The position numbers and the translations under genes were made by a program. A stretch of 64,000 bases of DNA from Pisaster brevispinus (taxonomy: Eukaryota > Echinodermata > Asteroidea > Forcipulatida > Asteriidae): assembly GCA_023634235.1 (NCBI GenBank), contig JAMKCF010000003.1, forward strand, positions 4,182,958 through 4,246,957, in the 5' to 3' direction. Positions 56,204 to 64,000 of the stretch are shown piece after piece. A model generated the notes under the pieces. It had not been told where the DNA came from and ran no database searches. It saw nothing but the letters and a program-made list of their open reading frames with translations. Position 1 is the stretch's first letter. Every line of letters starts with the position of its first letter.

Positions 56204-59200
56204 TCATGGAAGACCTGTGGCTGAATGCCTGCAACAACGAAAACACGGAAAAACAAAACAGTTGTTTGAGACTTGGTTTGATTTTTTGTATACAATATCA
56301 ATCTGACTTTGAAGATTTTTGCTTATGGAAAAAAAAAAAGGAGGTACTTTGAACTAACAACGTCCAGGGCCCAATTTCATGGCACTGCAACCACAGAATT
56401 CTGCGCTTATGGTACTCTGTAAAGCCTGTGAATCTATCGGAAGTGCCAAATTCTGTGTTAAGCAGTGCCATGAAATCAGGCTCTGCAAGGACAGCAGATT
56501 TTGATTATCGAAGAACACTGGAACACTAGGTGGCAGCACATTTACTTACCAGGTAAATTTCCATTGTTTACGTAGTTCTGAGCATGTGCACATTGCCGAG
56601 AACTATGGATTCACTTGGGCCCAATTTCATGGCTCTGCTTAACATAAGCAAAGATTCGGCAACTAAGCAGGGGAATTCTGCGCTCATGTGAAGCATCTTT
56701 CACAGGCTAGCAGAGAATTTTTACTTGTGCGCGTGCGTACTCTACGTTACTAGGCATTCTTCGCTTACACAGCTAGCACAGAAATTCGGTGCTTGCAGAA
56801 TAAGCGGAGAATGGGGATCATAAGCGCAAAATTTGGCGGTAAACAGAGCCATGAAATTGAGCCCTAGTAAGTCTGCTGCCACCTAGCATCACAAAAGTCC
56901 CCCATTGAATATCTTAAAATCTGTGTGAATAACTTGAAAAGGTACCAAGTCCAAGACTAGGGGTAATGGGGGGCCATGGCCTCCATGTTTGACCCGTTTG
57001 CCTCTCAAACTCACCTCGTCAAACTAGATGCCTTAATTTGGTCATCGATTGGCTCCAATAAGACTCGCCCAATTTTAGCGCTGCTGTGTCTTGATCTACT
57101 CTTGTAGGGGTTGGCGAAAGACTTGGTCTTCAACATATTTTTGACTAATATCTGAAACAACAAGAAATACATAATCAACTAAGATGATTGGTGGAATTTG
57201 AAATGTTACATGATGGAGATCCAATCAAGTAAGGTTTGAGGTAACACCATGCAATCTCTTCCTATGAAGACGATGAAGATAGCCTGATCAAAGCGTTGAG
57301 TTGGTACACCACTGGCTCTTTTCAGAACCACCACAACTACAGTGTATTAGAGAAAAATGTTCGCGTACAAGGTGTTACCCCAAACCCAAGAACTCAGATA
57401 ATGGAAAATAGTACCTGGCAAAATTAAGGAATATTCTATGGGGATCTTTACTCGATACTTTTACAAATTTAAATTGAGATAATTAATTTTGTTCTTGATA
57501 TGAAAATGTTTGCAGTGACATGTATTGAACAAAAACAATTACTTCACGTATGAACGGACTATTTACACTTATGTTGTGAATGCCGTAAGCAGTTCATTAA
57601 AAGAAAAATTAATTGGCCAAACTGGGTAGACACAACAGCGATAGTATTAAAATAGGAGATGTTAAAAATTTACTGCAGCAATGTACATGTACATCACGAC
57701 AACATGTTATGCCTACCTGGGGGTACTCAACTGAACACGGATGGGGAAATAACTCATTAGCTAAGACCCCTGAGACATGAATGTCACAAAGGCCATCTGA
57801 TAAATAGACCACCACCCAATATAATGCCAATGTGTGCAAGTCAGATAAGCTGTTCCACATGTTTGTCAAGAACTTCTTTAGAACAGATTCATGGGATGAT
57901 AAGGGTGCCCGAAACACCAAAACATATATCATGATATATATATATAATACTAGTAGGGGAGATGGCTTTAGCTTTTGATCCAAACCGGACCTTCGTCAGA
58001 GGCTTAAACAAGAACAAACACAAACATATCCATTTATAGCGAAAAGAGGAGCAAAGGATAAAGGGAGAGTATCTAGAAAAAAGTGGAAAAATATAGCCAA
58101 TCAGAGTTATAAATTTACAAACAAGGGGGTGGCTATGATATATAATGATAACATACATGTATACATGTAAAGCTGCCAGCAATTGCATCTTACAATCAGG
58201 AAGATTTTGTGAGACAAACAGGGAGATATTTACAATTACATTCAACATAATCGGGAAAAAAGTTTCAGTGATCAGGGAGATATTTAGAATTACATTCAAC
58301 ATAATTTGGAAAAAAAATTCAATAATCAGGGAGATATTTAGAACTACATTCAACATAATCGGGAAAAAGTTCAATAATCAGGGAGATATTTAGAATTACA
58401 ATCAACATAATAGGGAAAAAGTTTCCATATTCAAGGAGATTTTCAAATTTGTTCATTAGAAAATGGAAAGATTGGTTTATTTTCAGGGAACTTTCTGCAG
58501 ATTCTGGGAGAGTTGGCAGCTCTGATACTACCACTATTACCATAAATAAAATAAGTTATCACTGCATGATTGTAGGGCATCATTAGCAACAGACATGAAA
58601 CTTTGATATTGTAAAAATAGAGACAACTTCCTGGAATACCAAACTTTGTACAGTGTTTCTATGGTAATAAAATTACCTAAAAACGAGGAAACCGGCTGAG
58701 AAGTTGCATGCCTGTAGTAACACCCTAAATCCAGGATACAACACTCAACAAGCAAACATGTATTTCAGTCAAAGTGGTGTACCTTAGGCCAAATTTCATA
58801 GCACTGCTTATCACAGAAGTCTACACTCATGACAGCCCCACAGTACATAATTCTGTGGGCCACGTACTTAAGTGCAGAGGTCCACATACAGCAGCATAAT
58901 GAAAGCAGGCCTCGATTTCGGGAAAAACAATCCCCAAGACTGACAAGACCTTACGTAGTTCACAATTTTTACCGGGCCAGAATTTTTGTTCGTAAGACCA
59001 TGATCCAAATGAAAACAAAAAACTAAAAACGAAACCATTTACATATTTTGACATAGAAACTGCTTTTATTTGGACAGGCACTAAGATAAGATTGATTGCA
59101 TTTGTCTTATGAGTAAGTGAACTTTGCTACTCAACAGAACTGAAAGATATTTATTAGACCTAAAAGTCAACATCTGAACATCATTTTTGATTTACACAGT

Positions 59201-62200
59201 GAGGTATTATTATACAAATAAAAAAACACAAGACCGTTGGACTTGTCTGGTCACAAGTTAACTGGTCCGCCATTAAAGGTAGAGTCTACCTTTGGTTTTT
59301 GGAACCATTCGATTGTTTTAATCCTATATAAATGTAGACATATACAAAAAACTAACCTGTGAAAATTTCATTTCAAAAGGTGGTAGCATTTTGAGGTATC
59401 GCCGAATATCTGGAAGGGTTATTTCCACATAGGAAGAATAATCCGTAATTGGAATACACAATCTGAGAAACGTTTCATGCAGAAACGTTTCTCAGATTGA
59501 AATGGTTTTGAATCCCTCTCTCTTGAACCATACTCCTCACACAGGAATTATTTTTCAACATGTTATACATTATCAACAGATGCATTGCTTCTTACCAAGT
59601 AAGTTTTGATGGTCACTAATTCTTTTGTAAAAGGTAAACACCAAAGGTATACCTTTCCTTTAAATTCGCTGGCCTCTAGCCTCAGTCCAGTGTTAATATC
59701 GAGCCCTGGAAAGATGGGGTCCTATGCTGTGCAAGGCATGGATAGTTTGACCAAGTAGAACATTAAGATAACTTAGTCTAGAAGTCAAGCAAAACCTGCT
59801 GCAGAATTACATGGGTTTCGCTTCGGCAATGTACACCATAATGTACTCACAAGTGTCCTAAGCTTAGGCAGAGTCGTGACACACGTATCCACTTCATCCT
59901 GGGACACTTCCACCAGAGTGCAGTTCTCCTCCTCCGTCAGTAAAGGCTCCTCCCCGTCTCTGGTCACCCATGGGTGCTCCTGGCGGGTAAAATGGGTTAA
60001 AGTGCTTTTGGTTAAATTGGCAAAGTAATGCATCCTAAAGGAATGTTTTAATGCTACATACGAAGTGTTGAACTGAGAACAAAAGAGATCCACATAATGT
60101 AGGGACTTGAAACACTGTGTGGACTTACACACGTCCACACAGTGTTATTTTAGTATGTCCACAGATTGATTGCAACACAGAGCTGCATGAGTTGCAGGCT
60201 TGGGTTTCCTCTAAGTGTAAAAGACACGGCCCCTCCCCACACAATTCTATACATGTAGGTGTTACAAGCATGTACGAACATGAGTTACTTTAGTTTAGTT
60301 TAGTTTATTACCTTTACAAATGTATTGTACAAAACACCAAAATACGACGGGTGGTGCAAACGGGAAACCCTGTACAGGCACAAAGGCCCACTTAATGCCC
60401 CCTGTGCGCACCTCAAAACCACAAAACAGTGAAACAAACACAATGACAAGCAAACAAAACAGAAAGAGAAAAGATTTTAACAAAAGGAATTTAGTGGTCT
60501 GAAAGACAGAGGATTCCCTCAGTTTGATTTTAGGCACACAAAACAAAACAACAAACGGGGATGTTGCCAAGGCTTAAAAAAACACTTTAAGTAGAAACAA
60601 TTGGAGATTAAAGAGAATTCATTGATTTATTGGGTTGATTTATCCCATTTTGACCCTAACAGGATCTTTTATTTAGCCTAAAAAGGTCGAAATGTAAGGC
60701 CATTAATTTGTCTGAATTTATACAATAGGTCCATTTAGTGCTCAAAAAGAAAAAAGAAAAAAAAGAAGACAATTTTAAAATGAAACTGTGTACTCGTGAT
60801 TGTGGTTGGTCATGTTTATTTCAGAGGATTTACAGATTACCTTCTATAGGTCAGGACATTCATAAGAACAGGGCTCAAGATTTACACAGAACTGCAGGCC
60901 CGAGGCCAGTGATTTTAGCATCAGACCAGTAAACTGGCAAGTCTGGTGCTCTTTTGTTTTTCAATTGACTAATAATAGCTCACAATTCTATCTTAGTCAA
61001 TTAGATTCTGGTCTTGTAAAATAACTCTGGTCCAGTAAAAACGTTTAGGTACAGGCCCTGCAGTCTTGTGGATTTGGACCGCAAATTCGGGCCCTGATAG
61101 AGGACGTTTATTCCACATGGATTTATTTCTCTAGAAGCTAAAAGGAGGTTCAGAGAAAAAGATTATTCTAAAATCAGGAAGACTCTGAAACCATAAGAAA
61201 TCTTTGCAAATAACACCATGTTATCTCATATCAAGGCTGGTACATGTACATGAACATTAGTACATGATTACTGCACAAGTATGAAGCAAGCAGTCCCAAA
61301 CACCCCAGGAAATTTTGACTAAATGTAAACAATTTTGTCAAGTATGAAGTCCCAAAGTTAAGTAACTTCAACAACTCTTATGTTTGATTTTCTTTCATGA
61401 ATCATACAAAACAGATTTACTGAAAAACAACTAAAATCAAGAAGGAAAATCTTGCTAATATTTCAACATGAGTGGCCATCTGACAACAAACTCAGGGAAA
61501 CCTTTTAAATTTCAAAATGCTTTAAAAAAGGTCAAGAGTTTTTCCCCCGAGAGTCCTTCGAGTCCCGTTTGGAATACAAATCGCTGCCACACTGCTCACC
61601 TAGTTCAGTCTGCATTCATCGCAACTGAAAGTTCCATTATTTAGTTTCCTTTTTTGGGGGGGCTACATTAAGGAAGCAACATGCACAGCGTGAGCGCTGA
61701 GACCGGTCCGAGACGGAGCATCACGGGGAATACTGATCAACAGATGCTGTAATAATGTAGTCCCCAATCATCCCTCACGACGGAGACAGCAATGATGATG
61801 ACGATGACAGAAGAAATATGCAGGACATGCTTGCATTTCAAAAGAAATTATCCTGAAGCCGACAAGGCTGCAATTTCCCTGGTTTGTATCTAACACTATT
61901 AAGGCTGATTCTGAAATAGCCGCACGACTCCATTACCACATTAAAGGGAAAGTACACCTTTGGTTTTTGAAACCGTTCGATTGTTTTAATTGTATATAAA
62001 TGTAGATATACATACAATAAAACTAACCTGTGAAAATTTCAATTCAAAAGGTGAGTGCGTTTGTGAGAAATCACCCAAAATACAGAGCGGTTATGTCCAC
62101 ACAGGAAAAATAATCTGTAATTGAAATGCACAATCTGAGAAAGGTATCTGATGGTAACGTTTCTCAGACTCATATTTTGGGGCATAAAAACTGATGCAAA

Positions 62201-63564
62201 CAGTGAAAAATAATCCGTAATTGAAATACACAATCAGAGAAAGGTTTCTGACGGTAACCGTCCGTTTCTCAGATTCATATTTTGGGGCATAAAAAATTAT
62301 ATCTTTTCCCATAACCACATTACTTCGAAGTGAAATGATTCTCAAAATGCTTTAAACTATCGAAAGCTGCTGTACTTCTAACCTAGTAAGTTTGTCTTGC
62401 CATTAACTTTAAAAGTGACTACTAAACGTATACCTTCCCTTTAACATGGCTTAGAGCATAAGCCGCCCTTAACAACACTCTTAGCAATGCCACAGCCACG
62501 ACCGCCAATTTGGACACAATCCAACTCTCACTGAACAATATTTGCTTTTACCCAAGAAAATGCATACAAGGCATTCAAATAAATAATAACAAATTTTGAG
62601 AATGGGATAAAATAACGTACATGTAGTGCACGGAACAAAGAATGGAGACATGAGGTAGAACTGTAGGGCCGATGTCTCAAGATTAAACAGATAACAACAG
62701 GATTGATACAAAAGATAAGCAAAAATGGTCAAAGAGATGTGCCGAACAGTACTGAAATGAATGCATCAGAACGTTAAAGCAATGTATGTATTTCTGACAT
62801 TCAGAAACTTCACCATCTTTCATGAATGTGGGACAACGAGCTGTGTGTGCATTGATCATGCATGGTGTGCAAGGTCTTTCCATGGCAAAACAGTCTTACT
62901 CAAAAATTACATTTTGAGAAAAGCAAGTACAGAGATAATGGGACAAAAAGAGGCCGAGATAGGACATGCTATTTCAAAAGCATATAAAATATGCCTTTGA
63001 AACTTTGAGGCAGAAAAAGCGCCCTCAATTTACTCAGAAATGATCTGATATATATAAAAAAAAACTTTTAAAGTTAGGCTGCTTTGCCATGGAGGGGCCG
63101 TGCAGGTCGTACTTCATGGACACAACGGAGGCAACTGCCTCCATGCTCCTGGTTAATGCAGGCCTTAAAATAACCCACGGCAATTGCCGTGGTGCCCTGT
63201 GCTTTTGCTGTGGTGCCCTTTGCAAAGTTCCAATACAAATTTACATTTTCCTCATAGAGTGCCCCCTTACACAGTTACAAGAGGAAAAATCGCTGTGCCT
63301 CTACAAGAGCAAAGTTCAAGGCCTGTTAATGCCTTGGTGCCCCTTTAAATTTTCCATTGGAAATTGACATTCCCCTCATTGAAGTGCCCTTTATTGAGGA
63401 AACAACCGCCTTGCCCTTTTGTACAAGAAGGAAGTATCCCTGGATATGACCTAGAAAAACGAACATGACCATTTACCTTTATTTCAGGAAGTTTAATTCT
63501 CTTATCTGGATCCTTCTCCAGCATTTTTAAAATGAGATCCTTTATGCCATCTGGAATGGGTTTA
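56204..63564 (-). CDS. CAMKK: Calcium/calmodulin-dependent protein kinase kinase, 3' exons only (63564-63477, 59979-59851, 57151-57015, 56228-56204)
   Basis: C-terminal part of a CaMKK, the Ca2+-calmodulin-activated Ser/Thr kinase upstream of CaMKI, CaMKIV and AMPK. Exon a encodes the end of the kinase domain (KPIPDGIKDLILKML, the conserved Arg of DPDKRI, PEIK). Exon b gives EHPWVTRDGEEPL, ENCTLVEVSQDEV and LPKLRTL. Exon c gives ILVKNMLKTKSFANPY, the autoinhibitory and calmodulin-binding helix of the family. Borders are AAG/GTAAAT, GCCAG/GAGCAC, CTT/GTGAGT, TTTCAG/ATATTA, GAG/GTGAGT and TTGCAG/GCATTC; all phases agree. After exon c, 29 unconserved residues and a short last exon (RHSATGLP, stop 56204-56206) complete the frame. 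That last exon rests only on phase and a strong acceptor. Vertebrates have two paralogues, so I do not assign 1 or 2. Catalytic exons lie beyond 64000. Introns carry MITEs. Confidence 0.88.
56369..56486. repeat. GGGCCCAATTTCAT-family repeat
   Basis: Bounded by GGGCCCAATTTCATGGCACTG and its inverse CAGTGCCATGAAATCAGGCTC. It lies just above the last putative CaMKK exon, in the intron. Confidence 0.65.
56528..56888. repeat. GGGCCCAATTTCAT element nested in CTAGGTGGCAGCA inverted ends
   Basis: An inner element 56617-56865 has inverted ends GGGCCCAATTTCATGGCTCTG and AGAGCCATGAAATTGAGCCC. An outer pair CTAGGTGGCAGCA (56528) and TGCTGCCACCTAG (ending about 56887) encloses it. The interior AGCACAG/GTAAGC motifs match copies at 11758-12006 and 41960-42150. 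Confidence 0.65.
57971..58003 (-). other. Retroelement-like motif GCCTCTGACGAAGGTCCGG, degenerate hammerhead-like
   Basis: On the minus strand CTGACGA is followed by a stem GGTCC/GGATC and then AAAA. Similar TGACGAAGG...GAAAC motifs occur near the 3' ends of Penelope-like and other retroelements, and hammerhead ribozymes have the form CTGANGA-stem-GAAA. The G of GAAA is missing, so activity is unlikely. Confidence 0.25.
58196..58440. repeat. Minisatellite, unit about 53-54 bp
   Basis: AGGGAGATATTTAGAATTAC - ATTCAACATAATCGGGAAAA - GTTTCAATAATC repeats about four times with small changes. The frame stays open for a while because units are close to a multiple of three; not a gene. Confidence 0.85.
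59273..59663. mobile_element. TTAA-flanked MITE, copy 2 (CaMKK intron)
   Basis: TTAA at 59273-59276 and 59660-59663. Inverted ends TTAAAGGTAGAGTCTACCTT and AAGGTATACCTTTCCTTTAA. An inner hairpin CTGAGAAACGTTT...AAACGTTTCTCAG lies at 59465-59497. Same family as 1169-1487 and 61941-62444. Confidence 0.85.
60076..60165. repeat. Inverted relative of 50111-50220
   Basis: Reverse complement of the block at 50111-50220, with the two GTGTGGAC arms better preserved (CACTGTGTGGAC and GTCCACACAGTG), giving a hairpin. Confidence 0.6.
60170..61940. other. CaMKK intron, no further feature
   Basis: AT-rich intron. 60290-60560 (TTTAGTTTAGTTTATTACC ... GGGAAACCCTGTACAGGCAC) looks like a LINE 3' end, but I have no second copy to support it. 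Confidence 0.4.
61941..62444. mobile_element. TTAA-flanked MITE, copy 3, with internal duplication
   Basis: TTAA at 61941-61944 and 62441-62444 with inverted ends TTAAAGGGAAAGTACACC and GTATACCTTCCCTTTAA. An internal block (AATAATCTGTAATTGAAAT ... TATTTTGGGGCATAAAAA) is duplicated once, which explains why this copy is about 110 bp longer than copy 2. Confidence 0.88.
62445..63476. other. CaMKK intron, no further feature
   Basis: No exon recognised. A compositionally odd stretch at 63090-63350 repeats GCCGTGGTGCCC and TGGTGCCC words and may be an old repeat. Confidence 0.4.
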
Positions 63565-64000
63565 CTGCAATGGAAAAATATCAAAGATATAATGAGAAAT
63601 GAAATGCATAGCATTAACGAATAACTTGAAGCGTTTGCAGATGGTTGCAACTGCCAGCCCATACATAGGAAATGTGCATTAAGCTTCTCTGGAGACCAAT
63701 ATGTACCGAGCAAAAGCGGAAACACATACAGCTAGTCATTTATTGTTGGCACCCAGAGTTCATTTGGTTTTTACGCATCGCAGGTCTCTTTGATCAATGG
63801 TGTTGGCGCAACTGCGCAAAGTGCCAGAAAGACATGAGGTAAAACCTGTGCACGATGCAAACAAGAGTGAGGAGAATCCCCACAATGGTGAGAATGTCTA
63901 GTATGGGTATACAAATGACCGACAAATTAATTGGTCCATTTACCCCTTGCACCAACGCCACATGCGGCAAACTCTCTGCCACGCTCGCAATTTGGGAAGA
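63565..64000. other. Upstream CaMKK intron at the window edge
   Basis: Preceded on the minus strand by TTTTTCCATTGCAG, the acceptor of CaMKK exon a. No kinase-coding exon is visible before the window ends. Confidence 0.5.

Larger units (their letters stand above)
57160..59270. other. CaMKK intron between exons c and b (lower part)
   Basis: Apart from the minisatellite at 58196-58440 and the motif at 57971-58003, this intron holds only short frames and an (AT)n run near 57930-57948. Confidence 0.45.

Noticed and set aside
58145..58393. 82-codon frame with IREIF...TFNIIGKK repeats
   Set aside because: A tandem repeat with unit near 54 bp explains the periodic peptide.

Overview
This is a stretch of intron-rich, repeat-rich, AT-leaning animal DNA. 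Spliced genes with GT-AG introns, tRNA-derived SINEs, hAT-like and TTAA-flanked MITEs, foldback elements and minisatellites rule out a prokaryote. The recognised genes (a secreted C-type lectin, MED21, CDIN1, CaMKK) are metazoan. The very common repeat starting GGGCCCAATTTCATAGAGCTGC and the lectin style (extra WINC...WEC cysteine pair) suggest a marine deuterostome, most likely an echinoderm such as a sea star. That placement is inference.

Layout. 1-6.9 kb: a two-exon C-type lectin gene on the minus strand, with MITEs in its intron and a TTAA-type MITE abutting its stop codon. 7-9.7 kb: nested mobile elements, a near-perfect long palindrome, and a CpG-rich exon-like block ending in a splice donor. 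10.7-17.3 kb: six tandem copies of an exon-like cassette (AG-91 nt-GT in five of six) separated by related introns and SINEs. 17.5-19.3 kb: tandem duplications of 343 and 361 bp. 20.7-21.8 kb: a hAT-like element with an 8-bp target duplication. 26.8-32.5 kb: a 78-bp-unit minisatellite in which a second exon-like cassette (171-175 nt) is embedded, with a third copy just beyond it. 34-44 kb: low-complexity DNA, a broken minus-strand gene, more hAT-like elements, palindromes, and a scrambled LINE between inverted repeats.

45.4-48.7 kb is the conserved core. The three-exon MED21 gene (plus strand) runs directly into an intronless CDIN1 gene: the MED21 stop and the CDIN1 start share the four bases ATGA at 47861-47864. 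This looks like a two-cistron transcription unit in an animal genome and is the most striking observation here. 48.9-56.2 kb has few repeats and no recognisable gene. 56.2-63.6 kb carries the 3' exons of a calcium/calmodulin-dependent protein kinase kinase (minus strand); its catalytic exons lie beyond the right edge.

The genes do not form a single pathway. MED21 belongs to the Mediator core and CDIN1 is a nuclear PD-(D/E)XK protein that partners codanin-1 in vertebrates, so co-expression would link two nuclear housekeeping functions. The lectin and CaMKK are independent neighbours.
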